A stretch of 29,457 nucleotides of DNA from assembly GCA_002360495.1 (NCBI GenBank), contig DEQO01000184.1, positions 1-29,457 of the forward strand, written 5' to 3'. The notes beneath the pieces are model-generated. The model was given only the letters and a program-made list of their open reading frames with translations. It was not told the DNA's origin and did not search any database. The translations under genes and the position numbers were made by a program. How positions within the stretch are numbered: the first letter of the stretch is position 1; each line of letters starts with the position of its first letter. Below, one piece after another: positions 15,514 through 23,141 of this stretch. The stretch is from Flavobacteriales bacterium UBA3364. GTDB lineage: Bacteria > Bacteroidota > Bacteroidia > Flavobacteriales_F > PHOS-HE28.

Positions 15514-16431
15514 ATGCGCATCCTCACGTTGCTCGTTACGGGCCTTTTCATTCACGCTTCACCGCTCCATGCCCAAGCCGATGGATCCGGTGCGGATACC
15601 TCCGGCACTGCTGCTGAACCAGTAGTCACCCAAGCCTACCTCGATTCCATCGATGCCAGCTACACCTACCAGACCGGCGCGGTGCCGATCGCAGGTGTGG
15701 CCACGCTCACCCTTCCGCCCACCTACAAATTCCTGGATGCCGCACAGAGCAGGCAGGTAATGGTGGACCTGTGGGGCAATCCACCGTCCGTAGCGGAGGA
15801 TGTCATCGGGATGATCTTCCCTGCGGATGCCGGCGTGTACGACGACGGTTTCGCCTTCTCCATCGAGTACGACAGTCTCGGCTATGTGAGCGATACCGAT
15901 GCGGACGGGATCGACTACTCGGTGATGCTGAAGGACATGATGAAGGAGGATTCCCTGGAAGAGATACAACGCGCTGCCGAGGGCTACGACCCGCTCGTAC
16001 TGGTGGGATGGGCCGCCCCACCGCATTACGACAAGGCACATAAAGCATTGCATTGGGCGCAGGAACTGGACCGCATGGATAGCTCGACCCATGTGTTGAA
16101 CTACAACATCCGCGTGCTGGGCCGCCGGGGGATGCTGCTTTTGAACGCCATGGGAACGATGGAGCACCTCGAAAGCGTGAAGACCGAGATCCCAACGTTG
16201 CTGGATATGATCGCCTTCGACGATGGCCACCGCTACGATCAATTCAACCCTGCAACGGACAAGGTCGCGGAATGGAGCATCGCCGGATTGATCGATGGCA
16301 AGTTGAAGCAGAAGATAGACGGCATGTTGCGCGTGATGAAGATAGCTGGCATCGCGGTGCTGGTCTTCCTTGTCCTCATCGCAGTGGTCGTGGTCGTGGT
16401 GGTACGGCGCAAGGGGCGTGCGAACATCTGA
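15514..16431 (+). CDS. DUF2167 family membrane protein
   Basis: A 305-residue protein of the DUF2167 family, function unknown. Residues 1-20 (MRILTLLVTGLFIHASPLHA) are a signal peptide with cleavage before QADG. The family hallmarks are visible: GVATLTLPPTYKFLDA near residue 55, VGWAAPPHYDKAHKALHWAQ near 165-184 and LNYNIRVLGRRGMLLLNA near 195-212. One C-terminal transmembrane helix (IAVLVFLVLIAVVVVVVV) precedes a short basic tail RRKGRANI, so the bulk of the protein should lie in the periplasm. It is followed 81 nt later by the OXA-fusion gene on the same strand; whether they share a transcript is unclear. Confidence 0.88.
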   Translation: MRILTLLVTGLFIHASPLHAQADGSGADTSGTAAEPVVTQAYLDSIDASYTYQTGAVPIAGVATLTLPPTYKFLDAAQSRQVMVDLWGNPPSVAEDVIGMIFPADAGVYDDGFAFSIEYDSLGYVSDTDADGIDYSVMLKDMMKEDSLEEIQRAAEGYDPLVLVGWAAPPHYDKAHKALHWAQELDRMDSSTHVLNYNIRVLGRRGMLLLNAMGTMEHLESVKTEIPTLLDMIAFDDGHRYDQFNPATDKVAEWSIAGLIDGKLKQKIDGMLRVMKIAGIAVLVFLVLIAVVVVVVVRRKGRANI

Positions 16432-16512
16432 CGGCGCCTTGAGGACGCTCCTCTGGTCGTTGATCGCCGTTAGCTTCGGGATCCACGTTGTTCACAGTAG
16501 ACCCCGCCGATC

Positions 16513-17742
16513 ATGAAACGTGCCGAACAATTCTTCATAGGCCTGTTCATTACCGCAGTCCTCTTCAGGGTGATGCATTGGCCGATGAGCGGCATGCTGA
16601 TGATCCTGAGCACCTCGCTTTTGAGCATCCTCTATTTTCCGCTCGCAGCGTTATGGTTCGGGGATCCCGAACGACGGGACCAAGTGCTCTGGCTCAGCGT
16701 TGCTGGTGGCTTCGCCTTGTCCATGCAATTGATGGGGATCCTCTTCGCCTTCCAGCGGTGGCCATTGGCCCTTTCCTTCCTGCGGATCGGAACGGTGCTC
16801 TGCATCACCATCGTTGTCCTTGGTCTGCTGGTGCGATCGAAGAAGCCCGCCCTGGCGGCGTATTTCCGGGCGCTGCTGATTCGTGCCGGATCCATCGGAG
16901 TCCTCGGCGCATTGTTGCTCTACCTCCATTCCGGTGCGACGCCGGTCCAGATCGGCCACGACATCCGACCCGAAGTCGCGCAAGGACCGTCAACCGTTCT
17001 TCGTCCGGAGTGGGCGCAACAGATCGCGGACAGCAATGCCGTTGGTGTGTTCGTGCTGTGGGAGCCGGACAGCCAACGGCTCCAGACCTCCGATAGCGTT
17101 CGGATGAAGAAAGGGTTCCTTCCCGCCAGCACGTTCAAGGTCTTCAACTCGTTGGTGGCCTTGCAGGAAGGCGCGGTCGCGGACGAAACCACGATCATCC
17201 CTTGGGATGGGGTAACGCGGCGTTCACCAGATTGGAATGAGGACCAGAACATGTCCCAGGCCATCGCGCGAAGCACCGTGTGGTGGTACCAGGAAGTAGC
17301 GCGTCGTGCCGGTGCTGGACGCATGCAGCACTGGCTGGATGCCGTTGCGTTCGGGAACCACACCATGGGCGATTCGATCCACCTCTTCTGGCTGCAAGGG
17401 GCGTTGCGCATCACACCGCTTGAACAGATCCGCTTCATGCAGACCCTGCATGAGGAGCGCCTTCCCTTCGATCTGCGCCACCAACGCACGGTAAAACGGA
17501 TACTTCCCGGTGACAGCACCGCGACATGGAAACGACAGGGCAAGTCGGGATGGGCGATCCGTGTGGAGGATGAATATGGCTGGTACGTGGGTTGGGCGGA
17601 GCACAATGGCCGAACTGCCTACTTCGCACTCAATATCGATATCCACAGCATGGAAGATGTGCGCAAGCGGTACACGCTGACCGACGCGATCTTGGCACGC
17701 GAGGGCTGGATGGAGCCGCAGCCTGCCGATCAGGTCCGCTGA
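16513..17742 (+). CDS. Five-helix membrane domain fused to class D (OXA-like) beta-lactamase domain
   Basis: A 409-residue fusion. Residues 1-140 hold about five hydrophobic helices (near 6-25, 28-50, 58-80, 88-107, 117-140); the first resembles the LFRVMHWP segment of GldL-type proteins. Residues about 160-400 form a penicilloyl-serine transferase domain of class D: S206-TFK209 with flanking PASTFKVFNSL, S254-TV, F280-GN in place of the usual YGN, K344-SG, and GWYVGWAEHNGRTAYFALNI at the core strand. An odd helix count would place this domain in the periplasm if the N-terminus is inside. All catalytic motifs are present, so hydrolysis or stable acylation is possible; the latter would make it a sensor like the BlaR1 sensor domain, though no metalloprotease domain is present. 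It overlaps the convergent META gene by 13 nt. Confidence 0.88.
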   Translation: MKRAEQFFIGLFITAVLFRVMHWPMSGMLMILSTSLLSILYFPLAALWFGDPERRDQVLWLSVAGGFALSMQLMGILFAFQRWPLALSFLRIGTVLCITIVVLGLLVRSKKPALAAYFRALLIRAGSIGVLGALLLYLHSGATPVQIGHDIRPEVAQGPSTVLRPEWAQQIADSNAVGVFVLWEPDSQRLQTSDSVRMKKGFLPASTFKVFNSLVALQEGAVADETTIIPWDGVTRRSPDWNEDQNMSQAIARSTVWWYQEVARRAGAGRMQHWLDAVAFGNHTMGDSIHLFWLQGALRITPLEQIRFMQTLHEERLPFDLRHQRTVKRILPGDSTATWKRQGKSGWAIRVEDEYGWYVGWAEHNGRTAYFALNIDIHSMEDVRKRYTLTDAILAREGWMEPQPADQVR

Positions 17743-18152
17743 GGGACCAGGAGCGCAACGGGTTTGCCTCCGCTCATGAGCATCAACCCGTCCTTCCCGA
17801 TCTTGGTTTGACGCGCTGAGCCAATGGCCTCCAGGAATTTCTGCTCGGCCACGCGCAGGTCGCCACATGTGCAACTTGACGGCACCAAGCCCTGGAAACG
17901 CACCTCGTTGTTACCGGTGGACCAGCGCCCGGTGAAAGTCCCGCAACGTGAGCGACCGACCAGTTTCCCGCTTTTGTCCAGTTCGATCGTCATCGGGGGG
18001 AATACTGTTGGCACATCGCTCCCGAACACTTTCACCACGCGCCATCGCCCCATCAACTTGCTGCTTAGCGAGATCCCGGTGAACACCACGCTCCCGAGCA
18101 TGGCATAGCTGAGGACCAGTGTCGGAACCGTCGCGGCCAGGCGCTTGATCAT
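17730..18152 (-). CDS. META/HslJ-like domain protein
   Basis: A 140-residue exported or membrane-anchored protein with a single META domain, the fold of HslJ. An N-terminal hydrophobic stretch (LAATVPTLVLSYAMLGSVVF) is followed by LMGRWRVVKVFGSD, SGKLVGRSRCGTFTGRW and a Cys-rich segment FQGLVPSSCTCGDLRVAEQKF, matching the domain pattern G-x-W ... G-x-x-x-C-x-x-F-x-G ... C ... E. Three Cys in the mature part may form a disulfide. ATG 18152 is used since codons upstream do not look coding. Members are linked to envelope stress and novobiocin tolerance in E. coli, but no specific role can be assigned. It converges on the OXA-fusion gene and diverges from ade. Confidence 0.82.
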   Translation of the reverse strand: MIKRLAATVPTLVLSYAMLGSVVFTGISLSSKLMGRWRVVKVFGSDVPTVFPPMTIELDKSGKLVGRSRCGTFTGRWSTGNNEVRFQGLVPSSCTCGDLRVAEQKFLEAIGSARQTKIGKDGLMLMSGGKPVALLVPQRT

Positions 18153-18322
18153 GTGGCGAAGGGTGGAAGTTGGGACGGAAGTTAGGAGCAGCCTTGCGCC
18201 TGGAACGCATTGCTTGCTGCGAAGCGTTGGGGATGTGACGGACCGCAACCAAGGAGTTCCATCCGGTGTACACCCCCGACCCCGGGCCGAACCGTGGATC
18301 TTGCGACCTTCGTCCAGAGACC

Positions 18323-19957
18323 ATGAGCACCATCCGCCTGACCGGGAACCTTGTCGACATCCCGAACCGTAGCATCAGACCCTCGGAAGTGACCATTACC
18401 GATGGGCACATCACCGCGATCGTGGAGACCAGTGGACCGGTGAAAGGCTACCTGATGCCCGGCTTCATCGACGCCCATGTCCATGTGGAGAGTTCAATGC
18501 TCATCCCCAGTGAATTTGCGCGGTTGGCGGTGGTACACGGCACCGTGGCGACGATCAGTGATCCGCACGAGATCGCCAACGTATTGGGCGTGGCCGGGGT
18601 CGACTACATGATCCAGAACGGCAACCAGGTACCCTTCCATTTCTTCTTCGGCGCGCCCAGCTGCGTGCCTGCGACACAGTTCGAAACAGCCGGGGCCAGG
18701 ATCGATGCCCGCGAAGTGGGAGAACTGTTGGAGCGACCGGAGATCCTCTATCTGAGCGAGATGATGAATTTCCCCGGAGTGCTGAACGGGGACCCGGAGG
18801 TATTGGAGAAGATCGCGCACGCCAAACGTGCGGGGAAACCCGTGGATGGGCACGCCCCCGGCCTGCGCGGCGATCTGGCCGCGCGGTACATCCAGGCGGG
18901 CATGAGCACGGACCACGAGTGCTTCACCGCCGAGGAAGCCTTGGACAAGCTCCGACACGGCATGTGGGTGCAGATCCGCGAAGGGAGCGCTGCCAAGAAT
19001 TTCGCCGCCCTTCATCTCCTTCTTCACGATCATTCGCACCGGATGATGCTGTGCAGCGATGACAAGCATCCGGACAGCCTGGTCGCGGGGCACCTGAATT
19101 CGGTCTGTGCCCGGGCCGTTGCCTCCGGCATCGATGTGTTCAAGGTGCTGCAAGCAGCCTGCCTCAACCCTATCGACCACTACAAACTTCCTGTAGGTCG
19201 TCTTCGCGTCGGGGATCCCGCCGACCTGATCCTGGTGGAGGACCTCGAGCACTTCCGGGTGCTCCGGACCTTTATCAAGGGCCGACCTGTGGCCGAGGTC
19301 GGAAAGACCCTGATCGAACGGGTGGCGGCGACCACCCCGAACAATTTCAATTGCCTTCCCAAAAGGCCATCCGATTTCCGCGTAGAGGCTTCGGGGACCG
19401 ATGTGCTCGCGATCGAACCCTTCGATGGGCAGCTCATTACCCGCAAGGTCCATGTGGCCGCCAAGGTGGAGGGAACCGAATTCGTTGCGGACCCATCCCG
19501 CGACCTGCTCAAGATCGCCGTTGTGAACCGGTACAATGAAGCCCCGGTGGCCATGGGCTGGATCACGAAGATCGGACTGAAGCGCGGGGCGATAGCCAGT
19601 TGTGTAGCCCATGATAGCCACAACATCGTGGCCGTCGGCACGAACGATATCGATCTATGTGCTGCGGTCAATGAGATCGTGAAGAACCGAGGCGGGATCA
19701 GCTTGGCCGACGGCGATCGGCGCATGGTGCTTCCCCTCCCCGTGGCCGGGATCATGAGCGACGCCGACGCCTACGAGGTGGCCAACGCGTACAGCGCCAT
19801 CGACCACGCCGCCAAGGAACTCGGCAGCACCATGGGGGCCCCGTTCATGACCCTTTCCTTCATGGCCTTGCTGGTGATCCCCCACCTGAAGATGAGCGAC
19901 CTAGGCCTTTTCGATGGCGATACGTTCGCCTTCGTGAATGCCCCGGTCCGGGGATAG
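18323..19957 (+). CDS. ade: Adenine deaminase
   Basis: Ade converts adenine to hypoxanthine plus ammonia in purine salvage; it is a cytoplasmic amidohydrolase with a binuclear metal site. The 544-residue product has PGFIDAHVHVESSML (metal-binding HxH, near 45-59), the conserved ISDPHEIANVLG, VDGHAPGLRG, STDHECF, CSDDKHPDSL and AACLNPIDHY, and the C-terminal domain with AVVNRYNEAPVAMGW and SHNIVAVGTND. These are Ade hallmarks rather than general amidohydrolase ones. ATG 18323 is chosen because it begins the family N-terminus MSTIRLTGNLVDI. The gene stands alone, 170 nt from the divergent META gene. Confidence 0.95.
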   Translation: MSTIRLTGNLVDIPNRSIRPSEVTITDGHITAIVETSGPVKGYLMPGFIDAHVHVESSMLIPSEFARLAVVHGTVATISDPHEIANVLGVAGVDYMIQNGNQVPFHFFFGAPSCVPATQFETAGARIDAREVGELLERPEILYLSEMMNFPGVLNGDPEVLEKIAHAKRAGKPVDGHAPGLRGDLAARYIQAGMSTDHECFTAEEALDKLRHGMWVQIREGSAAKNFAALHLLLHDHSHRMMLCSDDKHPDSLVAGHLNSVCARAVASGIDVFKVLQAACLNPIDHYKLPVGRLRVGDPADLILVEDLEHFRVLRTFIKGRPVAEVGKTLIERVAATTPNNFNCLPKRPSDFRVEASGTDVLAIEPFDGQLITRKVHVAAKVEGTEFVADPSRDLLKIAVVNRYNEAPVAMGWITKIGLKRGAIASCVAHDSHNIVAVGTNDIDLCAAVNEIVKNRGGISLADGDRRMVLPLPVAGIMSDADAYEVANAYSAIDHAAKELGSTMGAPFMTLSFMALLVIPHLKMSDLGLFDGDTFAFVNAPVRG

Positions 19958-19975
19958 CGCCTATCTTCAGCCGTG

Positions 19976-20626
19976 ATGGCGGTTCCTTCCGGCTCCCACG
20001 TTCGATGGCTCGTACTGAACGCCGCTCTACTTGCCGGGTGTTCGGGAACCCGGTCCACTGTCGGCGATGGGATGTTCCAGAAGCGGCATCTCCGACCCGG
20101 TTGGCATGTGGATCTTGGCGGACGGAGCAGCGCACGGACCGATCCCCGCGAGGCACAGGTGACACGGTACGAGCCCCGTCCCCATCTGTACAAGGATAGT
20201 GACACCTCCATGTCTGTCGTGCAGGTCGAACTTCGGGCACAGGACGATGCTATCGCATCCACCGCGCCCCCCTTGCCCACTTCCTTCCGTTCCAGCCGCC
20301 CCCCAATAGGGCCGGGTATTGGAATAGCTGCGGCGGACACCACTCGTTCCGCCCTGCGGCAGCAGATCGAAGAACCCCATCGCCGCTGGAACCCTTGGGC
20401 CGTTCCGGCTTTCGCTGCGGCAGCGGGGACGGTCGCTCTAGCGTTCGCAACAGGTACTAGCCCGATCCTCGTCGTTCTCGGGGTGATCGTCACGATCGTC
20501 CTGGCCACCATTGCGTTGCGCAAAGGGCGGAAAAACGAGTGGTCAGGCAAGGGTTTTGCCGTCGCAGCAATGATGATAGGGTGTCTGGCTGGATTGATCA
20601 CCCTGATCGCTTTGATCAGCCCTTGA
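19976..20626 (+). CDS. Putative lipoprotein with C-terminal transmembrane helices
   Basis: A 216-residue protein. The N-terminus has a hydrophobic stretch ending in the lipobox LLAG-C (VLNAALLAGCSG), so lipidation by the Lgt/LspA route is likely. The mature part begins with a segment typical of Bacteroidota lipoproteins, FQKRHLRPGWHVDL, followed by a Pro/Ser-rich linker (about 50-130). Three hydrophobic segments follow (near 138-152, 153-172 and 188-214) separated by RKGRKNEW, reminiscent of DUF4190-like small membrane domains. ATG 19976 is used instead of the overlapping GTG at 19973. A box TATCTTCA at 19962-19969 could be a degraded -7 element. Function unknown. Confidence 0.7.
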   Translation: MAVPSGSHVRWLVLNAALLAGCSGTRSTVGDGMFQKRHLRPGWHVDLGGRSSARTDPREAQVTRYEPRPHLYKDSDTSMSVVQVELRAQDDAIASTAPPLPTSFRSSRPPIGPGIGIAAADTTRSALRQQIEEPHRRWNPWAVPAFAAAAGTVALAFATGTSPILVVLGVIVTIVLATIALRKGRKNEWSGKGFAVAAMMIGCLAGLITLIALISP

Positions 20627-20645
20627 GCTTGATCCCACAGTTCGT

Positions 20646-20670
20646 TCCAGCTGTCCCATATACCTGGACA
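20646..20670. promoter_or_regulatory. Operator-like repeat, upstream copy
   Basis: This 25-bp element has the form TCCAG-N13-CTGGACA with core TCCCATATA. It shares 19 of 25 positions with the copy at 20737-20761, including both palindromic arms (TCCAR / YTGGA). It lies 26 nt upstream of the proposed -33 element. A dimeric regulator binding both copies is inferred. Confidence 0.6.
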
Positions 20671-20696
20671 TTTCATCGGACATTGTCATTGACATT

Positions 20697-20727
20697 TTTG
20701 TGTTCATTTCTGTTATAAGTACCTTAT
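20697..20727 (+). promoter_or_regulatory. Candidate promoter of the second Fic-like gene
   Basis: TTTG (20697-20700, within TTTTTG) is followed after exactly 19 nt by TACCTTAT (20720-20727), which keeps the TAnnTT half of the TAnnTTTG box. The spacing is ideal, the -7 box imperfect, consistent with a weak regulated promoter. Both operator-like repeats flank it. Confidence 0.5.
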
Positions 20728-20736
20728 TAACAGATA

Positions 20737-20761
20737 TCCAACCATCCCACATATTTGGACA
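20737..20761. promoter_or_regulatory. Operator-like repeat, downstream copy
   Basis: The element has the form TCCAA-N13-TTGGACA with core TCCCACATA and ends 3 nt before the ATG at 20765. The distance between equivalent positions of the two copies is 91 bp. Where differences occur in the arms (G to A at position 5, C to T at position 19) they are compensatory, which keeps the palindrome and argues that symmetry matters. Confidence 0.65.
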
Positions 20762-20764
20762 CAC

Positions 20765-21910
20765 ATGAGGTCATTTGATGGGACAATTACATGGCTCCGG
20801 TTCCGGATGGACCTGCGTCAAGCACCGCCGAGCTTTTGGCTTCTCCTTGGCGAATGCACCTCCGCGGTGCGTCACTTGATGGGTGTTCCGCTGCCCGCCA
20901 CGGAAGTCCGCGTTTTGGAGCACGAGCTCCTGGCAATGGGACTGCATGCCCGTTTGGCAATGGATGGTTCCACCCTGACCCTTGACCAGATCAAACAGCA
21001 CCTGAAAGGACGGTTACGCCTTCCTCCATCACAAGAGGGTTACCAACTGGAAGCTGACGGGTTGTTGTACACGTGGCAGCGGATCGCCGCCGAAAGCGCA
21101 AGACCCAAGGCGCTTGATCCGGACTTGGTCCGCAGTTTTCACGCTTCGCTGCTGGAAACCACCGTGGACGCAGATGACCGGGGGGAATGGCGCACCGTGG
21201 AGCAAGGAACTGCGGTCACCGATGGAGTACCGGCTGAGATGATCCCCTTGTTCACCGACGAATTGTGCGATTGGTTGAGCAGCAACGAATTGGCCCCGCC
21301 CTCGAGGGAGGATCGAGCTGCATACGCTTTACTCCATGCCCTGATCGCTGAACTCTACCTGGCTTGGATACGGCCATTCGGCACCGCCCACGCCCGGATC
21401 TCCGGCAGCGTTGTTCAACACATTGTGCTTTCCGCAGGCCTCCATCCCGCTGTCGGCCACCTCATTTCCAGTCATTTTCATCACAGCGGCCGTACGTACC
21501 AGCATCAGTTGGAGCAAGCAGCGCGTGGCACCAGCGACCCCATTCCATTCATAACATACGGGCTTCATGGACTGTCGCAGGGCTTGGCGGACCTGTTGTT
21601 GCGCATCCGTGAGATCCAAATTGGTGGACTATGGACGGCGCATCTGGTCGATTTGTTCGAGCATCCCGACCAGGACCCCGAACGTCGTCAACGTCAGTTG
21701 CTTACGGATCTTGCCGACAACGATGGACCAGTGCCACTTTCCGGACTGGCCCGCCTCTCGGCCACCCTGGCAAAGGTCTACGCCGGGGTTTCGGAAAAGA
21801 CCTTGCGCCGGGACGTGGATGCGCTCGAAGCCATGGGGACCATTCTTCGGGGACCCGAAGGCTTCACCGTGCGCCGGGAAGGGCTTCGTGGTTTCAAGTA
21901 CCCGAAGTGA
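20765..21910 (+). CDS. Degenerate Fic-fold protein with C-terminal winged helix
   Basis: A 381-residue protein with a recognisable but degraded Fic core. The segment HALIAELYLAWIRPFGTAHAR (ending at residue 211) aligns with the Fic motif HPFx(D/E)GNGR: catalytic His is Arg203, and DGNGR has become TAHAR, so even the phosphate-binding nest is lost. An N-terminal AMDGSTLT resembles the (S/T)xxxEG inhibitory helix with E changed to D. The C-terminus (about 318-381; VSEKTLRRDVDALEAMGTIL) reads as a DeoR-like winged helix. It is therefore more likely a DNA-binding regulator than an enzyme, and repeats flank its own promoter. ATG 20765 is taken; Met15 (20807) is an alternative. It ends 17 nt inside the convergent gluQ-like gene. 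Confidence 0.72.
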   Translation: MRSFDGTITWLRFRMDLRQAPPSFWLLLGECTSAVRHLMGVPLPATEVRVLEHELLAMGLHARLAMDGSTLTLDQIKQHLKGRLRLPPSQEGYQLEADGLLYTWQRIAAESARPKALDPDLVRSFHASLLETTVDADDRGEWRTVEQGTAVTDGVPAEMIPLFTDELCDWLSSNELAPPSREDRAAYALLHALIAELYLAWIRPFGTAHARISGSVVQHIVLSAGLHPAVGHLISSHFHHSGRTYQHQLEQAARGTSDPIPFITYGLHGLSQGLADLLLRIREIQIGGLWTAHLVDLFEHPDQDPERRQRQLLTDLADNDGPVPLSGLARLSATLAKVYAGVSEKTLRRDVDALEAMGTILRGPEGFTVRREGLRGFKYPK

Positions 21911-22763
21911 TGAACAGATCTTCGACGAACCGGTCCGCTTGGTCGAATAGTTCCCGGGGACCCTTCCCGGCAAGTCGCATGGCCCGCAGGGAATCGGCAC
22001 CAGCGGACTTGGACAATTTGCTCCCATCGTTCCCGACGGTCAAATGGTGGTGGAGGAACCGGATCGATGTGAATCCCTCGAGACCAAGCACCTCTGCAAT
22101 GTGGACTTGGCAAACCGTAGAGGGGAACAGATCCTCTCCGCGGACCACGAAGGTGACGCCCATCTCCAGGTCATCTGAAAGCGAGGCTATTTGGTAGGAG
22201 GGTCGACCAGTGTCCCGTTGGCAGAGGATGGGGTCTTCCATCAAGGAAGATAGGTCGTGTTCCAACACGGAACCATGAATGTCCCGGGTCTTTACAGGAC
22301 AGGGCTCAGGTGATCGAAGTCGCAGCGCGCTTCGCGGGTCGACCGAATGGCCTGTGGCCGAGGAACACGAGTGCGGCCTTCCGCTCTGGCGTAACACGGC
22401 CAACGTGCTCCTGGAGCAAGAGCAGTCATAGAGTTGTCCTTCCTTGACAAGCCGATCGAGCAAGGTCCGGTACCGTTCGACCCTGAATTGTTGAGACCAT
22501 GACCGGGCCAGTTCACCCGGCCCTGACGGACCTTCGTCCCAACGTATCTCCAACCACTCCAAAGATCGGAAGATATCCTCGATGTACTCCGGCCTCGCGC
22601 GATCCATGTCCAGGTCGTCGATCCGAAGGACGACCCGGCTTCCTGCGAGACGCGCCAGACGTTGGGTGACCAGGAAATTGAACGCGTTGCCTGCATGCAG
22701 ATAACCGCTGGGAGTCGGGGCCAGTCGCGTGCGGCCACCTAGCGGGAGCGTGCTCGCCATCAT
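21894..22763 (-). CDS. gluQ: Glutamyl-Q tRNA(Asp) synthetase-like protein
   Basis: A 289-residue class I synthetase core homologous to the catalytic half of GluRS and lacking the anticodon-binding domain. GluQ enzymes attach glutamate to queuosine in tRNA-Asp. The HIGH-type motif is TPSGYLHAGN (near 16-25), followed by LRIDDLDMDRARPEYIEDIF, a Cys pair YDCSCSR with a later HSC (partial zinc site), and a KMSKS-type loop GSKLSKSAG near 255. The exact substrate is not proven by sequence; the family in Bacteroidota is often labelled only as GluRS-like. ATG 22763 (or 22760) is chosen because the upstream frame runs into tRNA-Leu. It lies 30 nt after the tRNA-Leu 3' end, so it is probably co-transcribed with the tRNAs. 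Confidence 0.85.
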   Translation of the reverse strand: MMASTLPLGGRTRLAPTPSGYLHAGNAFNFLVTQRLARLAGSRVVLRIDDLDMDRARPEYIEDIFRSLEWLEIRWDEGPSGPGELARSWSQQFRVERYRTLLDRLVKEGQLYDCSCSRSTLAVLRQSGRPHSCSSATGHSVDPRSALRLRSPEPCPVKTRDIHGSVLEHDLSSLMEDPILCQRDTGRPSYQIASLSDDLEMGVTFVVRGEDLFPSTVCQVHIAEVLGLEGFTSIRFLHHHLTVGNDGSKLSKSAGADSLRAMRLAGKGPRELFDQADRFVEDLFITSGT

Positions 22764-22771
22764 CGTCGATC

Positions 22772-22788
22772 GGGAGGCCCTGCCTCCC
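22772..22788 (-). other. Hairpin between tRNA-Leu and gluQ
   Basis: A perfect 7-bp stem (GGGAGGC-AGG-GCCTCCC on the minus strand) with a 3-nt loop sits between the tRNA-Leu 3' end and the gluQ start, 8 nt before the ATG. No T-run follows, so it is more likely a processing or translational-control structure than a terminator. Confidence 0.5.
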
Positions 22789-22793
22789 CTTCC

Positions 22794-22881
22794 TGGTGCC
22801 CGGGGCGGGACTTGAACCCGCACAGCCCTTGCGGACCAAGGGATTTTAAGTCCCTCGTGTCTACCATTTCACCACCCGGGC
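22794..22881 (-). tRNA. tRNA-Leu (anticodon TAA), CCA encoded
   Basis: The minus strand folds as a class II tRNA: acceptor GCCCGGG / CCCGGGC, D arm with TGGTAGACACG, anticodon stem GGGAC/ATCCC with loop containing TAA (GGGACTTAAAATCCC), a long variable arm, and T arm GCGGGTTCAAGTCCCGC. Discriminator A is followed by an encoded CCA (complement of 22794-22796). Without CCA the gene is 22797-22881, 85 nt. Confidence 0.96.
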
Positions 22882-22944
22882 TTCGTCCGCCGGAAGTTTG
22901 GATAGGAGAACGAGGACTCCCCTGCCGCTTCCTTCGGACCGTCC

Positions 22945-22979
22945 GAAAATAGCGATGCCCCACCGTACGGCGGGGCATC
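22945..22979 (-). terminator. Terminator-like hairpin between tRNA-Gly and tRNA-Leu
   Basis: On the minus strand GATGCCCC (complement of 22972-22979) pairs with GGGGCATC (complement of 22954-22961), extended by an inner CCG/CGG after one mismatch, and is followed by GCTATTTTCGG. It begins 6 nt after the tRNA-Gly 3' end. It could terminate a part of the transcripts or serve as a processing signal before tRNA-Leu, for which no separate promoter was seen. Confidence 0.55.
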
Positions 22980-22985
22980 TGCTTG

Positions 22986-23058
<73 letters not shown>

Positions 23059-23102
23059 AATACGACCGGACCTTGGCAACCTGCTTTTGGTGAACCGGGG
23101 CG

Positions 23103-23132
23103 CAAATATAGAAAGCGATCCCAAGACCACAA
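23103..23132 (-). promoter_or_regulatory. Promoter of the tRNA-Gly / tRNA-Leu / gluQ unit
   Basis: On the minus strand TATATTTG (23103-23110) is an exact -7 box, with TTG at 23130-23132 and a 19-nt spacer, the same geometry as the rpsL promoter. The tRNA begins 44 nt further on. The box lies just downstream of mutS, so the tRNA unit can be expressed independently. Confidence 0.8.
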
Positions 23133-23141
23133 CATGGAAGA

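Noticed and set aside
22764..22823. Upstream extension of the gluQ-like gene
   Set aside because: These codons read into the tRNA-Leu 3' half; the conserved protein starts at 22763 or 22760.
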